A DNA stretch of 35,882 bases from Alphaproteobacteria bacterium (GCA_030147745.1 JASBUS010000034.1:1-35882), one strand, 5' to 3'. Positions 24,117 through 32,650 are shown, counted from the stretch's first letter. Notes: generated from the sequence alone by a model not told the origin. Translations and numbers: made by a program.

Positions 24117-26888
24117 CTAATCTAAATATCGGCGGAGTTTATAGTCTTTGTCGTTTTTTGACGGTTCTTTTTCTTCATAAGCGCCAAGGTCACTGGCTTT
24201 CAAACCCGTTTTAATTTGTTCCATATGTTCGCCCATGCTGCCATTTCGGCCTTTTAGGCGTTGTAACAAACCTGTGCGGCCTGTGCTTTTGCTTTTCTTT
24301 TTCGGTGCGGTGAGGCTTGTACCTTCGCTTGCGCTGCTGCTTGATGCGTCGGCGCTATCACGCGCGGCGCGTGCAGCATCCGCAATACCTAATTCAGATC
24401 CGCCTGATGTTGTCGGCGCAGAAATGCTCGTAGAAGACGCGCTGCTGCTATTTGCAGGCGCGGGGATTTGTGCGCGTGCGCCGTTTGAGCCTTGATTAAT
24501 ATATTCACCCATTTCAGAAATTGAGCGTGAATGATCGGCCGCGAATGATTTGGTCAGTGACCATTTCACTGAATGGTCGCTATCCTGACAGAATTGCTGA
24601 TAAGACATCGCAACGACTTTGATGAAACTGTCATGGTTATCCCAATAGCAAAGGGAGAGAAGGCCTTTGGTGTTCACATATTCGGTCACACCTGACATAT
24701 GACCTGCGCCGCCAGGGGCTTCACAAACCGCGAATGGGAAAATACGCTGCGGCGTGACGCCTAAATGTTTAAAATAACTTGGGCCAAGTGGGCTGACATA
24801 TTTCGGGTCAACTTCAAACTTCTCCGCAATGAAGCGCTTGGCTTGCTCCATAGAGCTAATCGAATTTGGTAGTTCAAAGCTCGGGACGCTAACGGTCAGG
24901 CCGCTGCCATTATAGCGCTGTGGTATCGGCATATAATCTGTACAAATGCCCGACATAACTTCGCCATTGATGTTTTTCGATAGCGGCATAACCACGGCAA
25001 TATTGGTTGTTTGCGCGGTCGGGAGGAAGAAGTCCATTTCATGTGAACTTAAACCTGAGCTGCCGCCTGAATCAGCAAGGCCTTCATCAACAAAGATTGA
25101 GTGCGAGATTTGAATTTGCCCCGCTGAACCTTTGGCTTTTTCAAATGGTTGCTGTTTGTCTTCACGCAGGCGTCGGATCAGGTCATTAACCTTGGTTTCT
25201 TTAATATTCGGATTTTCCTTCAATTGCAGCGGAGATTCGCTCCAAGAGGTCGCCTTAATATTGTGTTTTTGTAACAAATTGCGAATTTGGATTTCCAAAC
25301 GGCAGGTTGGGATCAACCCAACGGCAATAGCGTTTAGAATGTCTTGTGCATCAAGTTCACGCAGAATGCCGCGTGTTTTATAATGGTTACTGTCCATCAG
25401 ATGGTCAGTAATCTGTTTGACCTTTTCGTCATTCTCTGCGATTTGCAGATAATAGGTGTCGATTTTTTCATCAATATGTTTTGGGTCGGTGTAATAGCCA
25501 GCGCCTTTTTCAAGCTTCGCGCCGAAGAATGGCTTAAGGCCAAAGAATGTATCGGCAAAGTCTTTTACGCCGCGTATATCGCTATCGTAATTTTCAGGCA
25601 CGTCATCCGCACGGATGCTGATCGCTTCGATCATATGGCCTGACCATGAGCGACCATCAAGGTTGTTTGTTCCGCGTGGTACAGCATTAGCTAGGCCGCG
25701 TGGGTTGCCTTCATGGATATAAACTTTGATCGTTTGGTTCGCTTCGTCAATGCGATATGGCAGTATATCTGCTGATGCTTCGGCGCGGGAGACAATGTCA
25801 ATTAATTCGCCATTATCTTTGTTACGCATAGAGGTGATTTGCAATTGACCTGTCGGCTTTTTAGAACGGCGACGTTCACTCAAACGTAAGCTTTGCTTGT
25901 GATTAATTTTGCGGGCTAATACGACCAATGATGTTGGTGGATAGCTTAAAGTGATGCCTTCTTCACTATATAGGTTAAATTGACCATCATAGTTTTCGGC
26001 GATGAATTTTTCATCCCATTGTTTGGCGGTATAAAGTACGCGGCCGCCCAATGATTTTAGATTTTTGCGGAAATCACGTTCCGTGAAGAATGCGTATTCT
26101 TTATCAAGCTCGCTTTTCCACAAATTGCGGTCATGCTTGCGGATCATAAATTCATAAGCCCATTTATACGGCAAGCGGAAGAGGCGGGTTTTCGGGAAAC
26201 GCGGTGGAAGTTCTTCTAGGAAGAAGCCTGAATATTCATCATGTGAACGCGCTTGTTCAGAATACCATTCCAAAAGCTCGGCATTTGAGAAATCAGCAAA
26301 ATCATCACTTAAACCTGGTTTGTCTGGAAATTCCATCAGAACAAATTGACCAGGTTCTGGCATGACATAGTCCTGTATGAACATTGTGCCATCGGTTTTC
26401 AAAAGGCTGAAGTGATGTTCTAACGCACGGGTAACGCACAGGTCGCTATAAGCGTGATTGGAATAAATCTCATAGAGGATGCGATTGCTAATAATCGCAT
26501 CAACACTTTCAGGGCCTAGATTAATGCGGGAAATATCACCCTGAATGAATTCGGCATTTTGTAATTTGTAATTTTGACGGGCAAAACTGATGGCGTTTTT
26601 GTCATGATCAATACCAACAAATTGTAGGTTCGGTTTTAATACCGCCATTGTGTAGGTTAGCATGCCATTGCCGCAGCCCATGACCGCGATTAAGGCATTA
26701 TCATTTAACAACATATGGGCAAGGGTAAACCATGCGCGGCGAACAAAATGCGCCGGAATATCTTTAAGAAGTTCTCTTTGCTCGTCACTGATGAGATGCG
26801 GCGGCGTTTTTTGATACATGCGCCGTATCAGGTCTTCGTCATCGTCCCCTTGCGAGGCACGGTTATGTCCATGTTTTAACGATACCAT
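24117..26888 (-). CDS. Large SAM-dependent methyltransferase with possible Nudix-like regions (923 aa)
   Basis: The N-terminal class I methyltransferase (about 50-250) has motif I IAVMGCGNGMLTYT (67-80), acidic VGIDHDKN after strand 2, and GDISRINLG. A middle region (about 365-500) has LPYRI...IKVYIHEG.PRGLANAVPRG..NLDGRSWSGHMIE, which looks like a strand-rich Nudix-type fold. A second such region (about 620-725) has the helix EQAKRFIAEKF where a Nudix box would lie, but without its catalytic REx2EE, so a degenerate fold is my inference. Residues 800-860 are Ser/Ala-rich and disordered, then a basic KKKSK segment and a charged tail. No signal peptide is present. It heads the operon with the NDUFAF5-like gene, gloB and mnmC. 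I do not recognise its substrate. Confidence 0.6.
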   Translation of the reverse strand: MVSLKHGHNRASQGDDDEDLIRRMYQKTPPHLISDEQRELLKDIPAHFVRRAWFTLAHMLLNDNALIAVMGCGNGMLTYTMAVLKPNLQFVGIDHDKNAISFARQNYKLQNAEFIQGDISRINLGPESVDAIISNRILYEIYSNHAYSDLCVTRALEHHFSLLKTDGTMFIQDYVMPEPGQFVLMEFPDKPGLSDDFADFSNAELLEWYSEQARSHDEYSGFFLEELPPRFPKTRLFRLPYKWAYEFMIRKHDRNLWKSELDKEYAFFTERDFRKNLKSLGGRVLYTAKQWDEKFIAENYDGQFNLYSEEGITLSYPPTSLVVLARKINHKQSLRLSERRRSKKPTGQLQITSMRNKDNGELIDIVSRAEASADILPYRIDEANQTIKVYIHEGNPRGLANAVPRGTNNLDGRSWSGHMIEAISIRADDVPENYDSDIRGVKDFADTFFGLKPFFGAKLEKGAGYYTDPKHIDEKIDTYYLQIAENDEKVKQITDHLMDSNHYKTRGILRELDAQDILNAIAVGLIPTCRLEIQIRNLLQKHNIKATSWSESPLQLKENPNIKETKVNDLIRRLREDKQQPFEKAKGSAGQIQISHSIFVDEGLADSGGSSGLSSHEMDFFLPTAQTTNIAVVMPLSKNINGEVMSGICTDYMPIPQRYNGSGLTVSVPSFELPNSISSMEQAKRFIAEKFEVDPKYVSPLGPSYFKHLGVTPQRIFPFAVCEAPGGAGHMSGVTEYVNTKGLLSLCYWDNHDSFIKVVAMSYQQFCQDSDHSVKWSLTKSFAADHSRSISEMGEYINQGSNGARAQIPAPANSSSASSTSISAPTTSGGSELGIADAARAARDSADASSSSASEGTSLTAPKKKSKSTGRTGLLQRLKGRNGSMGEHMEQIKTGLKASDLGAYEEKEPSKNDKDYKLRRYLD

Positions 26889-27019
26889 TTAAGCTCTATA
26901 ACCTAAAGTTCCCTTCATACTTACGATAATCTTAGCGGAAACTTTTATTTTTCTTTGTATAGTATTTACCACTAATATATTTACGTAAAAAAATCAATTC
27001 TTTTTTTTATCATAAAACA

Positions 27020-27031
27020 GGACTATAGTCC
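27020..27031. promoter_or_regulatory. Perfect 12-bp palindrome upstream of comF
   Basis: GGACTATAGTCC is a perfect palindrome 31 bases before the comF start and just ahead of its ribosome-binding site. It could be an operator overlapping the transcription start, though a single short palindrome is weak evidence. Confidence 0.25.
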
Positions 27032-27062
27032 AACTTTCCATACGCGAACAAGGGGAATGCGA

Positions 27063-27779
27063 ATGATTCTCAAAGTTATGCTAGATTTAATTGTGCCGCC
27101 GCGCTGTCCGATCTCAGGTGAGATTGTCGGTGATACTGGGCAATTGTCAGCAGATGTATGGAATCAAATCCATTTTATTTCCGCGCCTTACTGTGCGACA
27201 TGCGGCGTGCCGTTCTCTGCCGCGCATGTGGTTGAGGATGGGGCGATATGCGCCGTATGCATAGCCGATAAGCCGCATTATGATAGCGCAAGGGCGGCTG
27301 TGGTCTATGATGATTTAACGCGGCAGATGGTTTTGCGTTATAAGCATGGGGATCATCTTTACCTCGCGCGCGCTTTTACGCCGTGGATGGAGCGTGCGGG
27401 CTATGATTTAATTGCAGCGGCGGATTATATTTTGCCAGTGCCGCTGCATTGGACGCGGCTGTTAAAGCGCCGTTATAATCAGGCGGCGATATTGGCGCAG
27501 GCTTTGGCCGTTAAACATGGGAAAATATATGCGCCATCAGTATTGAAGCGTATTCGTGCAACATCGCCGCAGGGGCGGCGCGGGGCAAAAGACCGTAAGG
27601 TGAATGTTAAAAATGCTTTTGCTATCAATGACCGCGGCGCGCTGGGCGGTAAAACCGTTTTGTTGATTGATGATGTCATGACATCGGGCGCAACGGTCAA
27701 TGAATGCGCCAAGGCATTAAAGCAGGCAGGGGCTGATGTCGTGCATATTTTATCGGTCGCGCGCGCGGTCAAAAAATAA
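27063..27779 (+). CDS. comF: ComF family protein (phosphoribosyltransferase-like)
   Basis: This 238-aa ComF protein has an N-terminal zinc-ribbon-like region with C15, C44-x2-C47 and C63-x2-C66, then the ComF block AAVVYDD..RQMVLRYKHG. PVPLHWTRLLKRRYNQAAILA follows, and the PRPP-binding phosphoribosyltransferase motif VLLIDDVMTSGAT is at about 199-211. ComF is required for natural transformation in some bacteria, where it acts with ComFA. In alphaproteobacteria it is a common single gene and the role is less certain. I start at 27063 because the GGGG site at 27052-27055 is well spaced for it; the upstream ATG at 27057 is too close. Confidence 0.92.
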   Translation: MILKVMLDLIVPPRCPISGEIVGDTGQLSADVWNQIHFISAPYCATCGVPFSAAHVVEDGAICAVCIADKPHYDSARAAVVYDDLTRQMVLRYKHGDHLYLARAFTPWMERAGYDLIAAADYILPVPLHWTRLLKRRYNQAAILAQALAVKHGKIYAPSVLKRIRATSPQGRRGAKDRKVNVKNAFAINDRGALGGKTVLLIDDVMTSGATVNECAKALKQAGADVVHILSVARAVKK

Positions 27780-28997
27780 TCACGCCGCCTTATATGGGGC
27801 AAGACCATAGCGCATAATCATATGACGCAGTAGATTATGTTTTTCGAGGGTTTTGAGGCCGAAGCGGCGAAGGATTTTCAACGCCGCGGAATCATTGGCC
27901 ACGCATTTATTTAATCCGAATGAAAAATTGTTTCTGAGCGAAGAATCTTTCAGGCGCGCATCCGCATATTTTTTCAAAATAATCGGGCTTGCATAATCAA
28001 TGCCGCAGCTAAGCGCTTCATATATTTCATTATAAAGCATCGCGACATCACGAAGGCTGGTGTTCAGGCCCTGTGCGCCCATTGGGTGGAGCACATGCGC
28101 GGCTTCAGCGATTAAAACGATACGGCCTTGCCAGAGTTTATCTGCCTGTATCGATGTAAGCGGCACGCTTTCAACTTCGGTGATTAGGGTTAAATGGCCG
28201 AGTAGGCTTTTGCTGAGGGCGTTGATTTCGGCTTCTTGTTCGGCTTTGTCTTCGCTCATCCAATATGTGGCGCGCTCTTCTTTTTCCACCCAAACCAAGG
28301 ACACTGTGTGGTCGGGCAGAGGCACTAATGTGAATGGGCCGCCTTTATAATGTAATTCAGTTGATGTGAAATTGTGGTGATGTTCACATTGAAGGATACA
28401 GGTTAAAGCGTGCTGACCGCTTGGCTTGATTTGTGCCTTAATGCCCGCAAGTTCTCGTGTTTTTGAATTGCGGCCATCTGCGCCAACAAGCAGTTTAGCG
28501 TTTAGGGTTTTGCCATTGTTGAGCGTTAAGTTCACGTCATTCGCCGACGTGGTGAGTTCGGCAATTTCGGTTTCAAACAAAATGGTTATATTTTTATGCT
28601 TAAGCGCTTTTTGCATCAGTGTTTTGGCCAGAATACTGTTTGGAATATTTAGGCCAAAGCGTTCAAGGTTCAGTTCGGCGGCTTCAAAAGTGACGGCATG
28701 GTCGTTATCTTTAGCAGTATCGACAATTTGCAGGGCGCGTAGTTCATCACAATAGGGGGCGAGGGCATCTGATATGCCGATTTGGTCGAATAGCGCAAGG
28801 TTATCATTCATCACGGCTGTAGTGCGCGTGCCGATATTGGTGTTTACGGCAGGAAGTTTTAAGGCTTTGCCTGTTGGCGCTTTCATTGGTTCAATGAAGG
28901 TGATGGCGATGCCTGAATCCGCCAAAAGCAAGCCGAGCGTCAGCCCCGCGGTGCCTGCGCCTGAAATTATAATATCTGATTTCTTTGTTTTAAACAT
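27780..28997 (-). CDS. UbiH/UbiF-family FAD-dependent monooxygenase
   Basis: This 405-aa class A flavoprotein monooxygenase has the N-terminal dinucleotide-binding GAGTAGLTLGLLLADSG (13-29), the mid-protein GADGRNSKTRELAG, and a second FAD motif near VLIAEAAHVLHPMGAQGLNTSLRDVAML. The last corresponds to the usual GDAAH..P..GQG.N.G..D of the family, with E replacing the D and A replacing a G. In alphaproteobacteria such proteins hydroxylate the ring of ubiquinone precursors. The position hydroxylated (C1, C5 or C6) cannot be read from the sequence, so I give no symbol. Its stop directly abuts the stop of convergent comF. A divergent 70-bp gap separates it from grxC. Confidence 0.85.
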   Translation of the reverse strand: MFKTKKSDIIISGAGTAGLTLGLLLADSGIAITFIEPMKAPTGKALKLPAVNTNIGTRTTAVMNDNLALFDQIGISDALAPYCDELRALQIVDTAKDNDHAVTFEAAELNLERFGLNIPNSILAKTLMQKALKHKNITILFETEIAELTTSANDVNLTLNNGKTLNAKLLVGADGRNSKTRELAGIKAQIKPSGQHALTCILQCEHHHNFTSTELHYKGGPFTLVPLPDHTVSLVWVEKEERATYWMSEDKAEQEAEINALSKSLLGHLTLITEVESVPLTSIQADKLWQGRIVLIAEAAHVLHPMGAQGLNTSLRDVAMLYNEIYEALSCGIDYASPIILKKYADARLKDSSLRNNFSFGLNKCVANDSAALKILRRFGLKTLEKHNLLRHMIMRYGLAPYKAA

Positions 28998-29069
28998 TGC
29001 AATATAATCTGATTGCGTTATCTAACTTGGTAACGATTAATTGATAGAATTTATATGGAGTATAGGGCG

Positions 29070-29327
29070 ATGAGCGCGAAAGTCGAAATATATTATTGGA
29101 CAACCTGTCCATTTTGCACAAGAGCATTAAAATTATTGGATCGTAAGGGCGTAGATTACACTGGCTATGACATCACAGGTGATGAAGACGCACGTGCGAA
29201 GATGGTTGAGCGCACAGGCGGCCCACGCACCGTGCCGCAAATTTTCATTAATGACAAGCATGTCGGCGGCTGTGATGATATTCACGAGCTTGATTATGAC
29301 GGCAAATTAGATGCGATGCTTGCATAA
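29070..29327 (+). CDS. grxC: Glutaredoxin 3
   Basis: This 85-aa dithiol glutaredoxin reduces disulfides and glutathionylated proteins with glutathione. The active site is CPFC in YYWTTCPFCTRALKLL, followed by the cis-proline loop GPRTVPQIFINDKHVGGCDDI, which binds glutathione. I choose ATG 29070 since GGAG at 29057-29060 is correctly placed and the product has standard GrxC length; an in-frame ATG at 29055 would add five residues and lacks a site. It is the first of three plus-strand genes and lies near a Nit1-like amidase that also belongs to glutathione metabolism. Confidence 0.95.
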   Translation: MSAKVEIYYWTTCPFCTRALKLLDRKGVDYTGYDITGDEDARAKMVERTGGPRTVPQIFINDKHVGGCDDIHELDYDGKLDAMLA

Positions 29328-29339
29328 AACTTCCTTGAT

Positions 29340-29367
29340 GCACAAGGCGTTTTAAAATGCCTTGTGC
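29340..29367. repeat. 28-bp near-perfect inverted repeat between grxC and the HxlR gene
   Basis: GCACAAGGC (29340-29348) and GCCTTGTGC (29359-29367) are perfect 9-bp arms. The ten bases between them are also symmetric apart from their outermost pair (GTTTTAAAAT). No T-run follows on the plus strand. It may be an operator for the HxlR protein encoded 58 bp downstream, or a 3' stabilising hairpin for grxC. Confidence 0.45.
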
Positions 29368-29424
29368 TGTGCTATTATAGCCTTGTGTGTGTGCCTCAAT
29401 CTGTTCTGGATGCTGAGGTTTTAG

Positions 29425-29823
29425 ATGAAATATAATGATTTGAAGGCTGTGGGCACGCGCTCGCGCTGCCCTGTTGCTGGTGCACTTGATGTGATTGGCG
29501 ATAAATGGACGCTTTTGATTATCCGCGATATGTTGATGCTTGGCGCGGGGCAATATCAGGACTTTTTACGCGCACCTGAGAAGATCTCGACCAATATATT
29601 GGCGGATCGTTTGAAAAAGCTTGAAGCGGCGGGTGTCATTCAAAAGCGTCAATATCAAAACAATCCTGTGCGTTATTTATATAGCTTAACCCCAATGGGT
29701 GAGGATTTACGCCCTGTGATGATGGCTTTGGTCAAATGGGGCGGGGCACATATTGACGGCAGTTTTGCCCCAAGCGAAGATCAAATTAAACAAATTGAAG
29801 ACAAAATACGTAAGCGTGCCTAA
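29425..29823 (+). CDS. HxlR-family winged-helix transcriptional regulator
   Basis: This 132-aa HxlR-type regulator has the family start CPVAGALDVIGDKWTLLIIRDML, where the cysteine (C15) is often redox-sensitive. It continues with FLRAPEKISTNILADRLKKLEAAGVIQKRQY and the wing YLYSLTPMGEDLRPVMMAL. The cysteine position suits redox or electrophile sensing, as in QorR and HypR, but this is inference. The TGAGG ribosome-binding site (29414-29418) could pair with CCTCA at 29394-29398. It lies between grxC and a Nit1-like amidase. A 28-bp inverted repeat precedes it, so autoregulation is plausible. Confidence 0.9.
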   Translation: MKYNDLKAVGTRSRCPVAGALDVIGDKWTLLIIRDMLMLGAGQYQDFLRAPEKISTNILADRLKKLEAAGVIQKRQYQNNPVRYLYSLTPMGEDLRPVMMALVKWGGAHIDGSFAPSEDQIKQIEDKIRKRA

Positions 29824-29846
29824 GCAAAGGCATTAAAGGACATTCA

Positions 29847-30686
29847 ATGGAAAAGACCTTAAAAGTGGCGTTGGTGCAAACATCTGCGCGCCCTGAAATT
29901 GATGATAATTTAGCGTTGATTGATGATGCCTTTATGCGCGCAGCTGATCAGGGGGCTGAATTTATCCTTACGCCTGAAAATAGCTGCCATATGGTCTATC
30001 CGCAGGTTAAAAAACTACATACCGCGCCGCATGAATCTGGTCACCCATTTTTAGAACATTTCATCAAGCGTGTTCAAGAACGGGGCGTCTGGTTATTGCT
30101 TGGATCCCTGACCATTAAGGGGGATAATAATAAATTACTGAACAGATCGTATTTATTATCACCTAAGGGGCAGATTGTTGCGCGATATGATAAAATCCAT
30201 CTGTTTGATGTCGATACGCCAGATGGTGTAGCTTACCGTGAAAGCCAGACTTTTGATGGCGGGGATAAGGCCGCGCTTGTGCATAGTGATATTGGCTGTA
30301 TTGGCATGAGCATTTGTTATGACGTGCGCTTCCCGCATCTTTACCGCGATATGGCGCAGCGCGGGGCGGAGATTTTGACCGTGCCTGCAGCCTTTACCGT
30401 TCCGACAGGGCGTGCGCATTGGGAAGTCTTGCTTCGTGCGCGGGCCATTGAAAATGGCGCATTTGTGTTGGCGCCTGCGCAAACGGGCACACATGAAGGC
30501 GGGCGCGAAACATGGGGGCATTCGATGATTATTAACCCATGGGGCGAAGTCATTGCATCTGCAGGTGAAGATGAAGGCTTGTTAATCGCGGATATTGACT
30601 TAAACGACGTCGCTTTACGCCGTGGGCAGATCCCATCGCTAAAAAATGGTCGTCCATATAAGGTTGAAGAATTGCGCAGCTTATAA
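29847..30686 (+). CDS. Nit1-like carbon-nitrogen hydrolase (probable deaminated-glutathione amidase)
   Basis: This 279-aa nitrilase-superfamily amidohydrolase has the Glu-Lys-Cys triad: E44 in LTPENS, K116 in YDKIHLFDV, and C157 in GMSICYDVRFPHLYR. The block HLFDVDTPDG..YRES is typical of the Nit1/NitFhit branch, whose characterised members hydrolyse deaminated glutathione, a damaged metabolite. The C-terminal half has GRAHWEVLLRARAIENGAFVLAPAQTG. Position downstream of grxC supports a glutathione-repair role, but substrate is inferred. It is 23 bp after the HxlR gene. Its stop overlaps the end of convergent gluQ by six bases. Confidence 0.88.
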   Translation: MEKTLKVALVQTSARPEIDDNLALIDDAFMRAADQGAEFILTPENSCHMVYPQVKKLHTAPHESGHPFLEHFIKRVQERGVWLLLGSLTIKGDNNKLLNRSYLLSPKGQIVARYDKIHLFDVDTPDGVAYRESQTFDGGDKAALVHSDIGCIGMSICYDVRFPHLYRDMAQRGAEILTVPAAFTVPTGRAHWEVLLRARAIENGAFVLAPAQTGTHEGGRETWGHSMIINPWGEVIASAGEDEGLLIADIDLNDVALRRGQIPSLKNGRPYKVEELRSL

Positions 30687-31520
30687 GCCTACGGCACCAA
30701 GGCGGGTGAGATAATCGCCTTTATCAATCATATCTTTCACATCATTGACGCTAAAACCTTTGGCCCGAATATCGCGTAAGGTTACGCTGTGATTGCGCTT
30801 GGCAAAGCGTTTGCCTTCGTGATCATAGAGTAGTTTATGGTGATGATATTCAGGTTCATCAAGTTTAAGTAGCGCTTGAATGACGCGGTGAATATGGCAG
30901 GCATAAAGTAAATCATCACCGCGCGTGACTAAATTAATGCCCTGCGCATGGTCATCAACACAGACGGAAAGATGATAACTTGTCGGTGTTTCTTTGCGCG
31001 CGAGGACAACATCTCCCAATAAATGCGGATCAACCTCAATTTTTCCTGCGGTGCGGTCGTGGAATGTCAGGGGCGTTTGGATATAATCTAAGGCTTTGTC
31101 GATATTTAAGCGAAGGGCATAATTTTGTCCTTCAGCCATATCGGCGAGCGTTTTATGGCGGCAATGTCCTGTATAAAGTTTACCTTCTGGGCCATGCGGT
31201 GCATCGGCACTTTCATTAACGTCTTTGCGTGTGCAGTCACATGGATATAACACGCCCATAGCGCTAAGTTGATCAAGGGCGGCTTGATAGGCGGGCATAT
31301 TTTCAGATTGTTTTAAAACGGGTTCAGCCCATGTGAGGCCAAGCCATTTTAAATCTTCATAAATAGCGTCATAGAATTCAGGACGTGCGCGGGTTTGGTC
31401 GATATCTTCAATGCGCAATATAAATTCATCCCCCAGCGCCGCAGTGAATAACGCGGAATAGGCGTGCCCGATATGTAGATATCCAGTTGGTGATGGCGCG
31501 AAGCGGGTGATGGTAGCCAT
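30681..31520 (-). CDS. gluQ: Glutamyl-Q tRNA(Asp) synthetase
   Basis: GluQ (YadB) is a truncated glutamyl-tRNA synthetase paralogue that attaches glutamate to queuosine 34 of tRNA-Asp. It has the class I HIGH sequence at 16-19 (TGYLHIGHAYS), RIEDIDQTRARPEF after it, and a zinc-site region with CDCTRK and YTGHCRHKT. The second signature, in place of KMSKS, is GKRFAKRNHSVTLRD. At 279 aa it lacks the anticodon-binding domain of GltX, which fixes the assignment. It is transcribed in the same direction as, and just after, fliO-fliP; the 15-bp gap suggests read-through. Confidence 0.94.
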   Translation of the reverse strand: MATITRFAPSPTGYLHIGHAYSALFTAALGDEFILRIEDIDQTRARPEFYDAIYEDLKWLGLTWAEPVLKQSENMPAYQAALDQLSAMGVLYPCDCTRKDVNESADAPHGPEGKLYTGHCRHKTLADMAEGQNYALRLNIDKALDYIQTPLTFHDRTAGKIEVDPHLLGDVVLARKETPTSYHLSVCVDDHAQGINLVTRGDDLLYACHIHRVIQALLKLDEPEYHHHKLLYDHEGKRFAKRNHSVTLRDIRAKGFSVNDVKDMIDKGDYLTRLGAVGL

Positions 31521-31535
31521 TGTTCAATCCTACGG

Positions 31536-32318
31536 CTATAACCCTGGCGGCGGTCCGCTTTCAAAGGAGCGCACGAGTGATCCTGCGATAAGATTCCAGC
31601 CATCGACAAGCACGAAGAAAATGATCTTGAAGGGCAGGGAGATCATCACTGGCGGCAACATCATCATACCCATCGCCATCAAGATAGAGGCTGTGACCAT
31701 GTCGATAATCAAGAAAGGTAGGAACAGCATGAAGCCAATTTCGAAAGCGCGGCGCAATTCAGAGATCATGAAAGCCGGCACAACAACTTGTAGCGGCAGA
31801 TCTGCGGGATCTTCAACATTGGTGACATTGCCAATTTCAGCGAAGAGCAAAATGTCTTTTTCGCGCACATGCTTCATCATGAAAGCGTGGAAAGGCTGTA
31901 CGGCGTTTTCAAATGCGGTGATTTCGTCCACTTCTTCATTTACCAAAGGCTGAATGCCTTGTTGGTAAGCGGCCTGTAGGGTTGGCGTCATAATGAACAA
32001 CGTTAAGAACAGCGCGAGCGAAATTAATACCGTATTCGGCGGCGTTTGCTGAATACCCATTGCAGTACGCAGGAAGGACAGCACGACGATAATACGTGTG
32101 AAGGATGTCATCATAATCAAAATTGATGGCGCAAGTGATAGGATGGTCAGTAAGGCAACCATCTGAATAATACGGCCAGTGACGGAGCCATTACCGTCTT
32201 CTTGCCCGAAATCAAGCGTGAAGGATTGTGCGAACACATCCTGCGGTAAAAGCATAATGCCGCTGATTAGCGCTAATATCGCAACAAGGAAGAGGGGCTT
32301 CTTATATTTACGGATCAT
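31536..32318 (-). CDS. fliP: FliP, flagellar export gate subunit
   Basis: FliP is an inner-membrane component of the flagellar type III export gate, forming the FliPQR pore. A cleavable signal peptide (about 1-31, ending VFA) precedes ILSLAPSILIMMTSFTRIIVVLSFLRTAMGIQQTPPN, one of the strongest family signatures. Further typical blocks are VVVPAFMISELRRAFEIGFMLFLPFLIIDMV and ASILMAMGMMMLPPVMISLPFKIIFFVLVDGWNLI. At 260 aa it is full length. Its ATG overlaps the fliO stop (ATGA), so the two are translationally coupled. It sits well apart from the other flagellar genes at the left edge. Confidence 0.97.
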   Translation of the reverse strand: MIRKYKKPLFLVAILALISGIMLLPQDVFAQSFTLDFGQEDGNGSVTGRIIQMVALLTILSLAPSILIMMTSFTRIIVVLSFLRTAMGIQQTPPNTVLISLALFLTLFIMTPTLQAAYQQGIQPLVNEEVDEITAFENAVQPFHAFMMKHVREKDILLFAEIGNVTNVEDPADLPLQVVVPAFMISELRRAFEIGFMLFLPFLIIDMVTASILMAMGMMMLPPVMISLPFKIIFFVLVDGWNLIAGSLVRSFESGPPPGL

Positions 32319-32626
32319 GCGGCGCGCTCCTTATCATGTGAAAGCTTGGAAAGGCTTTCGGGATCGGCGGTTATATTTTGTTCAATGACAATATCGTTAT
32401 TTTGCCCAAGCAGGATGAGATGTTGTTGATTGTCACGCTCAATGAGTACAATACGGCGGCGTGCATCAAGGGGCATATTCTCAATGACTTTCAAACGGCG
32501 CTTCGCAGGCATCACCATAGCGGGGCCTGCAATGCCAAGTTTTTTCATTAACAAGGCCAGCCCGCCCATCAAAGCAAGGACGAACAGCAAGGCCGCGAGG
32601 AAAGTTATAATATCATTTAAGCTCAT
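32315..32626 (-). CDS. fliO: FliO-like flagellar assembly membrane protein
   Basis: This 103-aa protein has a single N-terminal membrane helix (about 8-28) and a small cytoplasmic domain, KRRLKVIENMPLDARRRIVLIERDNQQHLILLGQNNDIVIEQ. That domain is typical of FliO, which stabilises the FliP pore during assembly. The family is poorly conserved, but the size, topology, LD.RR.LVL...N.EHL.LLG-type core and overlap with fliP make the call secure. A strong terminator of the upstream gene lies just before it, so fliO probably has its own promoter in the short gap 32627-32650. Confidence 0.88.
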   Translation of the reverse strand: MSLNDIITFLAALLFVLALMGGLALLMKKLGIAGPAMVMPAKRRLKVIENMPLDARRRIVLIERDNQQHLILLGQNNDIVIEQNITADPESLSKLSHDKERAA

Positions 32627-32650
32627 GCGGCCTAGTATAAGCCCATAAAA

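Noticed and set aside
31507-31953. 148-aa plus-strand ORF opposite fliP
   Set aside because: Antisense shadow of a clear fliP gene with no start signal or recognisable domain.
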